Both the position numbers and the translations under genes were made by a program. This document shows, piece by piece, positions 1 to 7,735 of a stretch of 64,000 nt of DNA. The first letter of the stretch is position 1, and each line of letters begins with the position of its first letter. Location: contig NZ_LMFS01000001.1 in the NCBI RefSeq assembly GCF_001426945.1, positions 2,684,906-2,748,905 of the forward strand. The letters are read 5' to 3'. The notes under the pieces were generated by a model. The model made no database searches. It was given only the letters and a program-made list of their open reading frames with translations, and was not told the DNA's origin. Source of the stretch: Pseudolabrys sp. Root1462 (lineage in GTDB: Bacteria > Pseudomonadota > Alphaproteobacteria > Rhizobiales > Xanthobacteraceae).

Positions 1-39
1 GAGCTCGGCCTCGATCTCACCGCGGTATTTGTTGGCCAT
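1..39 (-). CDS. GTA gp10-like protein, N-terminal 13 codons only
   Basis: The start codon (complement of 37-39) begins a frame reading MANKYRGEIEAEL, which runs off the window edge. That N-terminus resembles the GTA gp10 (tail-tube-associated) family, which follows the gp9 tail protein in RcGTA-type clusters. The ATG shares one base with the TGA of the upstream tail gene (TGATG), implying translational coupling. The family assignment rests on thirteen residues plus gene order, so it is an inference from context. Confidence 0.55.
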   Translation of the reverse strand, partial: MANKYRGEIEAEL

Positions 40-449
40 CACGCGGCCACCGTAAATGTCACCTCGCCGGCCGACTCCATGGCGACGTCATATGTGACCT
101 CACCATTGTGCTCGCCGGCGAATTCGAGGTTGGTGATCTGGAACGGTCCCGTGACGGCGCCGAAGGCCGGAATGACGACCTGGTAATTCTTCACCGCGCC
201 GTCAAAGAAGGTTTGCCGCATCAATTCATCGGTCGCGGCGTCCTTGAACAGGCCGCGACCCGATAGCGACGCGCGCTTGACGCCGGCGCCGTCCAGCAAC
301 TCGCGCCAGCGGTTGGCGCTCTCGGCATGGGTCACATCGACGGCCTCGGCGTTGAAGGCGAGCCGCCGCGTGCGTAGCCCGGCGACGGTGATGAAACTCG
401 CACCGTCGGCGATCTTGATCAGCAGGTCCTTGCCTTTCTGGGCGGTCAT
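39..449 (-). CDS. Phage major tail protein, TP901-1/GTA gp9 family
   Basis: The 136-aa product has the usual length and character of the TP901-1-type major tail protein (GTA gp9): N-terminal MTAQKGKDLLIKI, a central LSGRGLFKD segment and a C-terminal AMESAGEVTFTVAA strand. It should polymerise into the tail tube. An AAAGGA-type ribosome site lies about 8 bases before the ATG. The gene comes directly after the DUF3168 gene and overlaps the gp10-like start, the canonical GTA order. It is intact, with no frameshift. Confidence 0.88.
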   Translation of the reverse strand: MTAQKGKDLLIKIADGASFITVAGLRTRRLAFNAEAVDVTHAESANRWRELLDGAGVKRASLSGRGLFKDAATDELMRQTFFDGAVKNYQVVIPAFGAVTGPFQITNLEFAGEHNGEVTYDVAMESAGEVTFTVAA

Positions 450-467
450 CTCAATGTCCTTTCTGAA

Positions 468-878
468 TTACACGGGCTCGGTAACGGCGCGGAAACGCAC
501 CAGCGCGTGATAGGTGCGGCCGTCGGCCTCGCGCCGCACATCGGCGACGGCGAAGCGAAGATTGACGAGGCGATAATCGGTCAGCGCCAGCGGCGCGTCG
601 TCGAGCGCCTGCAGCAGCGCGCCGGCGATGACGTGCGCCTCCTTGTGGCCGCCCTGGCGCGACCAGGCGTGCAGCGTGAGTTGATGCTCCTGCCCGCTGG
701 CATCGCCGGTCGAATAGTCGGCAATGCGCGCCTCGCCGAGCGTGACATAGGGAAATGCCGCGGCGCGCGGCGGCTCGTCATAGATCTTCGCGCCACCCAG
801 CGCGCTCAACAGCGCGGCATCGGCCGAAAGCGCATCGTGCACGGCCGCACGCAGCGCCGCGGAAGCAGGCGTCGTCAT
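468..878 (-). CDS. DUF3168 tail-completion protein (GTA gp8-like)
   Basis: This is a 136-aa DUF3168-family protein, the gp8 slot of RcGTA, thought to act at the tail terminator/neck. Recognisable features are the N-terminal helix ALRAAVHDALSADAALLSAL, the PYVTLGEARIADYST block and the LTLHAWSRQGGHKEA segment. A GAGGA ribosome site lies about 9 bases upstream of the ATG. The gene starts 11 bases after the adaptor gene and is followed by the major tail gene after 18 bases, so the three look co-transcribed. Confidence 0.87.
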   Translation of the reverse strand: MTTPASAALRAAVHDALSADAALLSALGGAKIYDEPPRAAAFPYVTLGEARIADYSTGDASGQEHQLTLHAWSRQGGHKEAHVIAGALLQALDDAPLALTDYRLVNLRFAVADVRREADGRTYHALVRFRAVTEPV

Positions 879-889
879 GTCAGATGTCC

Positions 890-1219
890 TCAGTCTTGCC
901 GTTCTTCAGCGTCGATCTCGAGAAAGCGGCGGCCGGTGATCTCGCGCACCGCGACGATCGCGTAGACGTGCGCCCCGTCGACGATGCGATGCCGCGTCGT
1001 CACGCCCTCTCGGAACCGCATGACAATGCGCACCCGCAAACTCGCGCCGCGGCTGTCGGCGGCGATGTCGGTGCGGCCGCTGAGCGGCGTCACGCTGGCC
1101 CAGATGGTGGCGACAGAGTCGTATGTGCGCGTGACGCCGCCGGCGCCGTCGTCGGTCTCGACCGGCGCCTGCAGGACGAGGCGGCGATCGAGCGCGCCGA
1201 TGTCGAAGGACGCGCTCAT
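890..1219 (-). CDS. Phage head-tail adaptor (GTA gp7-like)
   Basis: I chose the start at 1219 (MSASFDIGALDRRL), giving 109 aa. Longer upstream readings translate the neighbouring gene in another frame. The pattern LDRRLVLQAP, then GAGGVTRTYDSVATIWASVTPLSG, then a C-terminal REITGRRFLEI strand, is that of the SPP1 gp16-like head-closure/adaptor family (GTA gp7). The ATG overlaps the stop of the connector gene by 4 bases (ATGA), which supports this start and translational coupling. Confidence 0.87.
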   Translation of the reverse strand: MSASFDIGALDRRLVLQAPVETDDGAGGVTRTYDSVATIWASVTPLSGRTDIAADSRGASLRVRIVMRFREGVTTRHRIVDGAHVYAIVAVREITGRRFLEIDAEERQD

Positions 1220-1782
1220 AGCGACAGCATCCGGTATGGCGCGATCAGCGCCGCCACCGTCGCCGGCAGCACCGTGACGGCGCCGGGCGTGGCGAGGCCG
1301 CGGTTCTCGTACCAGTGCGCGACGAGCAGCCGCACCGCCTGGCGCAGCGCCTCCGGCACGTCGCCGGCGGCGTCGCCGTAGCCCGCGGTGATGTCGAGCT
1401 CGATGCCGGCGACGCTGCGGCCCGGTTGCGCCACCGCCCAAGGCGCGAAGGCGATCGCACTGCCCGCCGTATCGACGACGAAGCTCTGCAAGTCGAGGCT
1501 CGCGGCGTTGCCGCCGCCGTCATAGACCCGCACCGCGGTCAGCGCCTTGAGCGGCGCGGGCACGACGTTCAGCCGGCCGGCCGCCGGCCAGGCGTCGCGT
1601 GTCAGCCGCCAGCCTTGCGTAATCAAGGCGCGCCGCGTCTGCGCCTCGACATGAATGCGCGCGCTGGCGATCAGGCTGCCAATGACGTCGTCATCGTCAT
1701 TGTGCTCGACGCGCAGAAAAGCCTTGGCCTCGGCGAGCGACAGCGGCTCGACCGCGGGCGCGGTGAGAAGGATGGAGGACAT
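1216..1782 (-). CDS. Phage head-tail connector (GTA gp6-like)
   Basis: The 188-aa protein starts at the ATG at 1782, preceded by AAAGGA at 7 bases. The N-terminal PLSLAEAKAFLRVEHNDDDD motif is the signature of the phage connector family to which GTA gp6 belongs. The C-terminal half has the typical ITAGYGDAAGDVPEALRQAV helix region. It should sit under the portal ring and join head to tail. Immediately upstream, a plus-strand protease and other inserted genes separate it from the capsid gene, which is adjacent in standard GTA clusters. Confidence 0.87.
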   Translation of the reverse strand: MSSILLTAPAVEPLSLAEAKAFLRVEHNDDDDVIGSLIASARIHVEAQTRRALITQGWRLTRDAWPAAGRLNVVPAPLKALTAVRVYDGGGNAASLDLQSFVVDTAGSAIAFAPWAVAQPGRSVAGIELDITAGYGDAAGDVPEALRQAVRLLVAHWYENRGLATPGAVTVLPATVAALIAPYRMLSL

Positions 1783-1834
1783 GGAATTCCTTTGATGTTG
1801 ACATTCGCGCGGGCGCAAGGCTGATGCCTGCCGC

Positions 1835-2593
1835 ATGCGCCTCGCCGTCACAGGTCTGCTCGTCTCACTCGCCGCCACGCCGGCTTTCGCCATCAGCGGC
1901 AATGCGCCGCCGGCGTCGGGCTTCGCGGCACGGCCGATCGTGATGCTGATCGACAACCGCGGCGATCTCTGCACCGCCACTGCGCTGACGCGCGATCTCG
2001 TGCTCACCGCGGCGCATTGTGTCGTCATCCCGGCGACCTATCGCGTGCGCGTCTTTCAGAACGGCGCCACGGCCGACGTCGACAAGATCCGTCGCCATCC
2101 GGGGTTCAACATGGCGAACTACAAGGCGAGCCGGGCCACCGCCGACGTCGCGCTGATCAAGCTCAAGAGCCCCCTGCCCGACATCGTCATGCCGGCGGTG
2201 CTCGCCGCGCCGCGCCGCGTTGAGGTCGGCGAGACGCTTGCGATCGCCGGCTTCGGCGTCACGCAGGCCGGCACCGCGCATGGCCTTGCCGTGCCGCGCA
2301 TGGCGAGCCTCGCCGTCACCGGCACGCCGGGCAGCCTGCAAATCCGCTTGCAGGATCCGGCGACGAAGAACGAACGCCCCGGCCTCGGCGGCTGCACCGG
2401 CGACAGCGGCGCGCCCGCCTTCGACGGCGCCGGAGCGAACGACAGCGGCCAGATCATCGGCATCGTCAGCTGGTCCACTGCGCCGAAGAGCGAGGAAGGC
2501 TGCGGCGGCCTCACAGGCCTGACGCCGCTCATCAACTACCGCGACTGGATCGTGACCACCGCGACCGCGCTCGGCTCGCCGCTGTCGCCGTAA
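1835..2593 (+). CDS. Secreted trypsin-like serine protease (S1 family)
   Basis: The 252-aa protein has a Sec signal peptide (about residues 1-19) followed by a chymotrypsin-fold protease. The catalytic triad is visible: His61 in LTAAHC, Asp104 in TADVALIKL and Ser191 in GGCTGDSGAP. The Cys pair around the active site is also present. It probably acts in the periplasm or outside the cell; the substrate is unknown. It reads divergently from the head-tail connector 53 bases away and interrupts the phage-type cluster. I see no phage-specific feature, so it looks like an inserted chromosomal gene. Confidence 0.88.
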   Translation: MRLAVTGLLVSLAATPAFAISGNAPPASGFAARPIVMLIDNRGDLCTATALTRDLVLTAAHCVVIPATYRVRVFQNGATADVDKIRRHPGFNMANYKASRATADVALIKLKSPLPDIVMPAVLAAPRRVEVGETLAIAGFGVTQAGTAHGLAVPRMASLAVTGTPGSLQIRLQDPATKNERPGLGGCTGDSGAPAFDGAGANDSGQIIGIVSWSTAPKSEEGCGGLTGLTPLINYRDWIVTTATALGSPLSP

Positions 2594-2618
2594 CGAGCAA
2601 TTCCAGGTAAAGGGGCCG

Positions 2619-2675
2619 CCGGTTTTCCGTCCGGAATTGCGACCAGCCAAAACGGCCCAGTTCCAGGAAAACCGG
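2619..2675. repeat. Short inverted repeat in the intergenic gap
   Basis: CCGGTTTTCC at 2619-2628 is the exact reverse complement of GGAAAACCGG at 2666-2675. The gap also contains two near-copies of TTCCAGGNAAA. It lies between the protease stop and the DedA-like gene. It could be a weak hairpin or operator; there is no T-run to make it a clear terminator. Confidence 0.35.
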
Positions 2676-2745
2676 AAAGACACTTCGCCGCAGTCCGGCT
2701 GCCGCGCGAAACCGCTAGGGTCCGCGCTCATTTGAACGAGCGCTC

Positions 2746-3354
2746 ATGCTGTTCCCGACCGACCTGACATCCTTTCTCGACATCATCCGCCAGAACGGCG
2801 AGGCGGTTTATTCGCTGCTGTTCGCCTATGCCACCTCGCACAGCCTGTTGCTCGGCCTGTTCGCCGGCTATGCCGCGCATGCCGGCGCGCTCAGCGTCGG
2901 CAAGCTCGTCGGCGTATTCTGGTTCGGCAGCTTCGTCGGCGACGCGGTGCGCTTCTATCTCGGCCGCCGCTATGGCGCGCGGCTGTTCCGGTCCTGGCCG
3001 CGCGTCGAACGTCTGGTCACCATCGCGGCACGCCTCACCGACAAGCACGCCGTGCTGATGGTTCTGTTCCATCGTTATCCGCACGGCATCCGCGGCGCCG
3101 CCGCCTTCGCCTACGGCCTTTCGAAGCTGACCTGGCCGACATTCCTGGCCCTCAATTTCGTCGCCGCCGGGCTGTGGGCCGGCGTGGTGGTCGCCACCGG
3201 TTACGCCTTCGGCCAGGTCTCGGAAAAGATGATGAACGACGCCTCGTCCGGTCTCGGCATCGGCATGCTCGTCATCTTCCTCGGCCTGTCGTGGTTCCTG
3301 AGCCGGAAACTCGAGCAGACCATCGAGCGCGACAACGAATTAACCCGCCGTTAA
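2746..3354 (+). CDS. DedA/SNARE-associated (VTT domain) membrane protein
   Basis: The 202-aa integral membrane protein has about four to five hydrophobic segments. The DedA hallmark FGSFVGDAVRFYLGRRYGARL (about residues 64-84, quoted in part) is followed later by FHRYPHGIRGAAAFAYGLS, the conserved Arg-Gly region of the VTT domain. DedA proteins are linked to membrane homeostasis and lipid flipping; this one is shorter than some family members. It stands alone on the plus strand within the GTA region. Its stop codon overlaps the CtrA-like box that precedes the next gene. Confidence 0.8.
   Translation: MLFPTDLTSFLDIIRQNGEAVYSLLFAYATSHSLLLGLFAGYAAHAGALSVGKLVGVFWFGSFVGDAVRFYLGRRYGARLFRSWPRVERLVTIAARLTDKHAVLMVLFHRYPHGIRGAAAFAYGLSKLTWPTFLALNFVAAGLWAGVVVATGYAFGQVSEKMMNDASSGLGIGMLVIFLGLSWFLSRKLEQTIERDNELTRR
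3340..3354. promoter_or_regulatory. Perfect CtrA-type box, TTAA-N7-TTAA
   Basis: TTAA at 3340-3343, seven bases, then TTAA at 3351-3354 match the full CtrA recognition pattern of alphaproteobacteria. The box ends 48 bases before the start of the 71-aa flagellar-rod-like gene. CtrA controls flagellar genes in this class, so the placement is functionally sensible. Binding itself is inferred. Confidence 0.5.
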
Positions 3355-3402
3355 CCGCGCCCGCCAACCCCGGATTAACGGCGCCGGCCCTAGCCTGCGC
3401 GC

Positions 3403-3618
3403 ATGAGTTCGGTCGGTGCAGTTTCGATCTCCGGCATGATGGCGGCATCCGCGCAGATGCAGGCCTCCGCCATGCGCATCGCCAATTCGAGCGACGGCGG
3501 CGCCATGGCCGAAGAACTCGCCAAGATGGTCACCTCGCAGGCCTCGTTCGCCGCCAACGCACAGACGCTGAAGGCGCAGACCGACGGCATCGGTCAGTTG
3601 CTCGATATCCTGGCGTGA
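3403..3618 (+). CDS. Small flagellar rod/hook-like protein (71 aa)
   Basis: The 71-aa protein looks like the two ends of a flagellar rod/hook protein without the middle. An N-terminal helix with the pattern I-x3-M-x-A-S-A-x-M-x6-RIANSS resembles the rod-protein N-terminal domain. A C-terminal QASFAANAQTLKAQTDGIGQLLDIL helix (quoted in part) resembles the FlgB/FlgE/FlgK C-terminal coiled coil. Such short forms occur in alphaproteobacteria, usually without a known role. It is preceded by a perfect CtrA-type box and stands apart from any flagellar cluster. The rod-like resemblance is my reading by eye. Confidence 0.6.
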   Translation: MSSVGAVSISGMMAASAQMQASAMRIANSSDGGAMAEELAKMVTSQASFAANAQTLKAQTDGIGQLLDILA

Positions 3619-3630
3619 CATTCTTTCCGC

Positions 3631-3785
3631 CCTCATCATGAGTAGCGGCCATAGGCCGCGTCTCGAAGGATGGGCGGCCCACCGATATCGGGCTTGCCCG
3701 ATATCGGCGTTCGGCCTGCGGAAGTCGGCTATAGCCGACTTCCGGCGGTTCGAGACGCGCACCTTCGCGCGCTCCTCACCATGAG
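3631..3785. repeat. Composite palindromic repeat element, copy 1
   Basis: The element opens with CCTCATCATGAG and closes with CTCCTCACCATGAG. Between these lie a 6-bp stem (3645-3659), a perfect 12-bp stem with a 2-base loop (3682-3707) and a perfect 26-bp palindrome (3719-3744), plus the phrases TCTCGAAGGATGGGC and GTTCGAGACGCG. A related element lies at 9126-9255 with the same border and core phrases. It is non-coding and fills the gap between the rod-like gene and the capsid gene. Confidence 0.75.
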
Positions 3786-3796
3786 ACCGGTCGAAA

Positions 3797-5053
3797 TCAG
3801 CTCGCCGCGAACTTCATCAGCTTGATGGCGTCGAAGTCCTGGATGCCGCCGCCGACGCGCTTGGTCGTGTAGAACAGCACGTAGGGCTTCGCCGAATAGG
3901 GATCGCGCAGCACCGAGACGCCGGCGCGATCGACGATCAGATAGCCGCGGCCGAAATCGCCGAACGCGATCGACAGCGAACCCGCCGCGATGTCCGGCAT
4001 GTCCTCGGCTTCGACCACCGGGAACGTCATCAGCGAGGCGCGGCCGCCCGCGACCGCCGGCGGCTGCCACAGATACTGCCCGGTCGTGTCTTTGAGTTTC
4101 CGCACCGCCGATTGCGTCTTGCGGTTCATGACGAAGCTGGCGTTCTGCCGGTAGCCGGCTTTCAGCGCATAGATCAGATCGATCAGCGCGTCGGACGGAT
4201 TCGAGCTGGCAAAAGCGCCGGCGCCGCCGGAGGCGATGGTGCCGACATTGCCCCAGCTCCAGGAGCCGTTCGCGACCGTGGTGTAGTTCAGGAAGCCCTT
4301 CGGCTTGTTGGAGCCGTCGCCGGTCACGAACGCCGTGCCCTCCTGCGCGGCGAACACGGCCTCGACTTCCTGCGCCAGCCACTGGTCGATGTTCACCGCC
4401 GAGTCTTCGAGCAGCATCGCCGTCGCCGCCGGCTGGGCGTAGAGCTCCATCGCCGGGAACGACAGCTGGTCGAGCGTCGGCGACGCCGTCTGCGTGCGCG
4501 CATCGGTCTCGCCGACCCAGCCGACCGCGGGGCCCGACGTCATGAACGGCTTCTTGTAGACATTGCCGGAGATGGTGCGCACGCCGGCGATGGACCGGAT
4601 CGGCGAGATCGCGGTCAGCCGCTTGCCGATCTCGGTCTCGATCTCGTCCGGCACGGTATAGCCGCCGTCGGCATTGGAGCCGACCGACATCGCCTTCATC
4701 TCGAGCGCGGCGAGGCCCGCGGCGTCGCCGCCGCGCATATAGGCGTCGAAGGCCTGCTTGTGCTCCAGCGCACGGGCCGAACGCTGCGCCTTCGCCTCGC
4801 CGCCGAATGCCGGCCGCGCCGCCTTCAGCGTGATGTCGTCGAGCCGCCGCGCCTGGGCGTCGATCGCGGCGTTGATGCGCGACAGCTTGTCGTCGATCAG
4901 GCCGTCACCGGCGCGCTTCTGTTCGAGCGCCAGCCGCTCGTCATTGGCCTCCTTGAAGGCCTCGAAGGCGCGCATCATCTCGGCATGCGTCACCACCGCA
5001 TCGAGCGGGATGCCCGATTTGGTCTCGAGCGTGGTCGTTTCGGTCGTATCCAT
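3797..5053 (-). CDS. HK97-family major capsid protein (GTA gp5)
   Basis: The 418-aa product has HK97-fold capsid features. An N-terminal, charged and helical scaffold-like region (about residues 20-110) ends near ALEHKQAFDAYMRGG. The mature part begins around MSVGSNADGGYTVPDEIETE, and the C-terminal region holds MTFPVVEAEDMPDIAAGS and GDFGRGYLIVDRAG. It forms the particle shell after cleavage by the prohead protease encoded at 8477-9103. AGGAGAAG lies 6 bases before the ATG. In standard GTA clusters protease and capsid genes are neighbours; here about 3.4 kb of cargo lies between them. Confidence 0.95.
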   Translation of the reverse strand: MDTTETTTLETKSGIPLDAVVTHAEMMRAFEAFKEANDERLALEQKRAGDGLIDDKLSRINAAIDAQARRLDDITLKAARPAFGGEAKAQRSARALEHKQAFDAYMRGGDAAGLAALEMKAMSVGSNADGGYTVPDEIETEIGKRLTAISPIRSIAGVRTISGNVYKKPFMTSGPAVGWVGETDARTQTASPTLDQLSFPAMELYAQPAATAMLLEDSAVNIDQWLAQEVEAVFAAQEGTAFVTGDGSNKPKGFLNYTTVANGSWSWGNVGTIASGGAGAFASSNPSDALIDLIYALKAGYRQNASFVMNRKTQSAVRKLKDTTGQYLWQPPAVAGGRASLMTFPVVEAEDMPDIAAGSLSIAFGDFGRGYLIVDRAGVSVLRDPYSAKPYVLFYTTKRVGGGIQDFDAIKLMKFAAS

Positions 5054-5226
5054 GGAGCTTCTCCTGTTGAAAGGTCATCAGCACGGCTTGCGATCGCGTT
5101 CGGAGCGTTCGCGCGTGTTTTCGGTTGTGAATTAATCGCGCCGCCGCCTGCGGCGACATTTCAGGTCGCTTGTCTGCTCATAAGCTGCGACCTATAGTTG
5201 CGCCCGTTAATATCGGGGGCCTCGAA

Positions 5227-6012
5227 ATGAAATACGTTTACATCGCCGCGCTCGCCGCGGTTATTGTCGCGCAAGCAGTGTCCGCAGCCCCTTCCCAGGC
5301 GAAGCCCAAAAAGGACAAGCCAGTCGAGCTGGAGCGAACGCTCTTCAGCGGCAGCGAGTCCCTGTTCTCCGAGTTCGGCTGGGCGCGCAACGACTGCACA
5401 TCCACCGCCGCGGACGTGCGGACGATCGAAGCGCCGTCTCATGGAGAGCTGCGCGTGGAGCAAGTCGTTATTCCCCAAGGCCTGAGCTCAAAGACGTATC
5501 AAGAGCGCTGCAAGGGCAAGCCGAGCCAAGTCAGTCGTCTCTACTACAAGGCCGGCGCGACGTTCGTCGGTCGGGATCGCATTGTCGTCGATGTCGATAC
5601 CAAACTGGGTCGCATGATGCGCGTGACCTATCTCATCACGGTCACCAGGAACGGAGCTCGCGAAAGCGAAGCGCAAACCGGCGAAATCATGGCGAGCAGC
5701 GTGCTTTCCGGCAACGAAACACGGCTTGGCGCCATGCATTATGTCAACATCGACTGCACGTCCGGTGGACTTCCGGATGTTCGCATCGTGACAAAGCCGC
5801 AGCATGGCGACTATCGCATGGATCCAATAACGATCCCCATCAACCGGCCAGCGAATACCGTGTTTGCCGCGTGCAACGGCAAACCTGTCGAGGCCGTGGG
5901 TGTATTCTACAAGCCGAAAGACGCGTTCAAAGGCGAAGACACGGTTGCACTGGACGTCGACTTCAAGCACGGCAAAGTACGGCGATTCACCTACAAGATA
6001 ACGGTGCAATGA
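5227..6012 (+). CDS. Exported two-repeat protein of unknown function
   Basis: I chose the ATG at 5227, which begins with a clear signal peptide (MKYVYIAALAAVIVAQAVSA); the upstream ATG at 5170 would bury it. The mature protein (261 aa precursor) is two tandem copies of one module. Each runs DCTS, then a P-x-HG-[ED]-[LY]-R turn, then C-[KN]-GKP, then YYK/FYKP, then a D-x-[IV]-x-[VL]-DVD strand, ending in TY-x-ITV. Paired cysteines in each copy suggest a disulfide-stabilised beta fold in the periplasm. I do not recognise the family. It reads divergently from the capsid gene. Confidence 0.75.
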   Translation: MKYVYIAALAAVIVAQAVSAAPSQAKPKKDKPVELERTLFSGSESLFSEFGWARNDCTSTAADVRTIEAPSHGELRVEQVVIPQGLSSKTYQERCKGKPSQVSRLYYKAGATFVGRDRIVVDVDTKLGRMMRVTYLITVTRNGARESEAQTGEIMASSVLSGNETRLGAMHYVNIDCTSGGLPDVRIVTKPQHGDYRMDPITIPINRPANTVFAACNGKPVEAVGVFYKPKDAFKGEDTVALDVDFKHGKVRRFTYKITVQ

Positions 6013-6109
6013 TCTGCGGTTTCGAACGGCCGCCCGGCCCTTCATTCAAGCGTCGACTTTGCTATTGTAGTCCTGAAGCAGCCCGACGGGCGCCAGCAGG
6101 GACATCGGC

Positions 6110-6946
6110 ATGGGCAGTGAAATCCGTTCGGCAATCGACTTCTACGAGCGCCATCCGATCTCGGCCGAGATCATCAAGGCCAAGCTGCTGGCGGCGCGCG
6201 GCACTTTCGCCGGCATCACGCCGGACGACCTGTTTCCGCATGACCAGGATCACTACGGCGGCCTTGCCGCCAACGACGCGCTGGCGGAGCGCGCCGGCAT
6301 CACGCCGGGCACCCGCGTCGCCGATTTTTGCGCCGGTCTCGGCGGCCCCGCGCGCTACCTCGCGCATCGCTACGGCGCCGACGTCACCGGCATCGAGCTG
6401 ACGCCGGCCCGCGTCAGGGGGGCGGCGGAACTCACCGCCCTCGCCGGTCTCGGCAACCGCGTCCGCGTCATCGAAGGCAATGTCTTGGACGTGCCGCTAC
6501 CCGATGCCAGCGTCGATGCCGTCGTCAGCCAGGAGGCCTTCCTGCATGTTCCCGACAAGGCCAAAACCCTGGCGGAAGCACATCGCGTTCTCAAAGGCGG
6601 CGGCCGCCTCGCCTTCACCGATTGGGTGGCGCACCGGCCATTGTCGCAGGCCGATGCCGATCTGATGTGGGCCGGCATGGCCGCGACCCATCTCTTCGAC
6701 ATTCCGAGTTATACGAAGCTGATCGAAACCGCCGGCTTCGCGATCGCGGCGGTGGACGACCTCACCGCCGACTGGGCCGAGATCCTCAAAGTCCGCCTGG
6801 CGATGTACCAGAAGCTGCGCGGCGAAACGCAGGCCGCGGGCACGGCGTCGGGCCACGACGCGTTCTATGAAAGCTACGTCCGCTTCGTCGATCTGGTCAG
6901 CGATGGCACGCTCGGCGGCGCGCGCTTTGCGGCGGTGAAGCCTTAG
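6110..6946 (+). CDS. Class I SAM-dependent methyltransferase
   Basis: The 278-aa protein has the methyltransferase core. Motif I is VADFCAGLGGPARYLAHRYG (about residues 68-87), followed by an acidic residue in VTGIELT, and motif II/III regions DVPLPDASVDAVVSQEAFLH and VLKGGGRLAFTDW. This layout matches UbiE/sarcosine-dimethylglycine-type small-molecule methyltransferases; the substrate cannot be told. An AGGGACA site precedes the ATG by about 7 bases. It is a single plus-strand gene inside the phage-type cluster and convergent with the next small gene. Confidence 0.85.
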   Translation: MGSEIRSAIDFYERHPISAEIIKAKLLAARGTFAGITPDDLFPHDQDHYGGLAANDALAERAGITPGTRVADFCAGLGGPARYLAHRYGADVTGIELTPARVRGAAELTALAGLGNRVRVIEGNVLDVPLPDASVDAVVSQEAFLHVPDKAKTLAEAHRVLKGGGRLAFTDWVAHRPLSQADADLMWAGMAATHLFDIPSYTKLIETAGFAIAAVDDLTADWAEILKVRLAMYQKLRGETQAAGTASGHDAFYESYVRFVDLVSDGTLGGARFAAVKP

Positions 6947-6954
6947 ACTCCGCG

Positions 6955-7242
6955 TTACTTGCACGCATAGACGAAAGGCATTTTCTCGCGTTTGGCGACT
7001 TCCCTGGCGGAATGAACCACCGCCGTGAAGGACAGTTCGCTCATCGCCGTTTGCGGCACCGTGAAGACATAACCGTCGCCGTCGCGGACCGTGCCCAGGG
7101 CCTCACCATAAGTGACGAGCACGAACCGCTCGCCTTCGGGAATCTCCTCGCGCCGCTTGATATGCTTGACCGCGACCATCGCCGGTTCTCCCCAGTTGCG
7201 AATGCCAAGCATACTTATGTCAGCCATCGCACCGGCGATCAT
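6955..7242 (-). CDS. Conserved small protein, unknown
   Basis: This 95-aa soluble protein has no family that I recognise. It has a mixed alpha/beta look: GERFVLVTYGEALGTVRDGDGYVFTV suggests a beta sheet (quoted in part), followed by a helical AREVAKREK tail. Starts at 7242, 7227 or 7212 are all possible, and none has a strong ribosome site. It lies 122 bases downstream of the DUF2019 gene on the same strand and could be the end of that transcript. Confidence 0.5.
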   Translation of the reverse strand: MIAGAMADISMLGIRNWGEPAMVAVKHIKRREEIPEGERFVLVTYGEALGTVRDGDGYVFTVPQTAMSELSFTAVVHSAREVAKREKMPFVYACK

Positions 7243-7363
7243 TGATCCGGCTCAACGCCGCGAACGGCGCGTCATTGATGCGACACACGTTTCCGGTGAC
7301 GGTTGCGTGACAATTCCACAAGCGGGCACGGGCGATCTCGGGCACACCCTCGAACAATGCCAA

Positions 7364-7735
7364 CTATGCGGGCTTGAAGATTCCTTGGTCCAAGGCCCAA
7401 AGGCACATGCCTGCGTCGCCGGCGTAAACAGGCTGCCCCGAGCCTGCGACAGCTTCAATCAATTGACGCGCTTGAGAAGGAGCAAGCGCAAGTGTCTTTT
7501 TTGCCGCCGCCAATCGGACTTGGATGTTTGGATGATCGTAGAGCTTGATCAATGCAGACCGCTGATCGCCTGCACGCCTTTGTAACTCGCCCACGACAAG
7601 GGTCATCTCATCAAATAGACGATTATACTTCGCAATGTCGTCGCCCATTCTGGCGGTGTATTGATTCAGACCAATCGCTGTAAATAGTTCGACCAGTTGG
7701 GGAACGCTCATACTGGCCAGCTTTGTTCGCGTCAT
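7364..7735 (-). CDS. DUF2019 protein, probable immunity protein
   Basis: The 123-aa protein matches the DUF2019 pattern as I know it: a helical N-terminus (VPQLVELFTAIGLNQ), then FDEM, a central GDQRSALIKLYDHPNIQVRL HEAT-like segment and a C-terminal AGDAGMCLWALDQGIFKP block. DUF2019 genes often sit beside toxins. Here the ATG overlaps the stop of the nuclease-like gene by 4 bases, the arrangement expected of a toxin/immunity pair. The stretch is poorer in G+C (48% over 7621-7680 by hand count, against 70% over 8881-8940), suggesting acquisition. The immunity role is inferred. Confidence 0.75.
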   Translation of the reverse strand: MTRTKLASMSVPQLVELFTAIGLNQYTARMGDDIAKYNRLFDEMTLVVGELQRRAGDQRSALIKLYDHPNIQVRLAAAKKTLALAPSQARQLIEAVAGSGQPVYAGDAGMCLWALDQGIFKPA

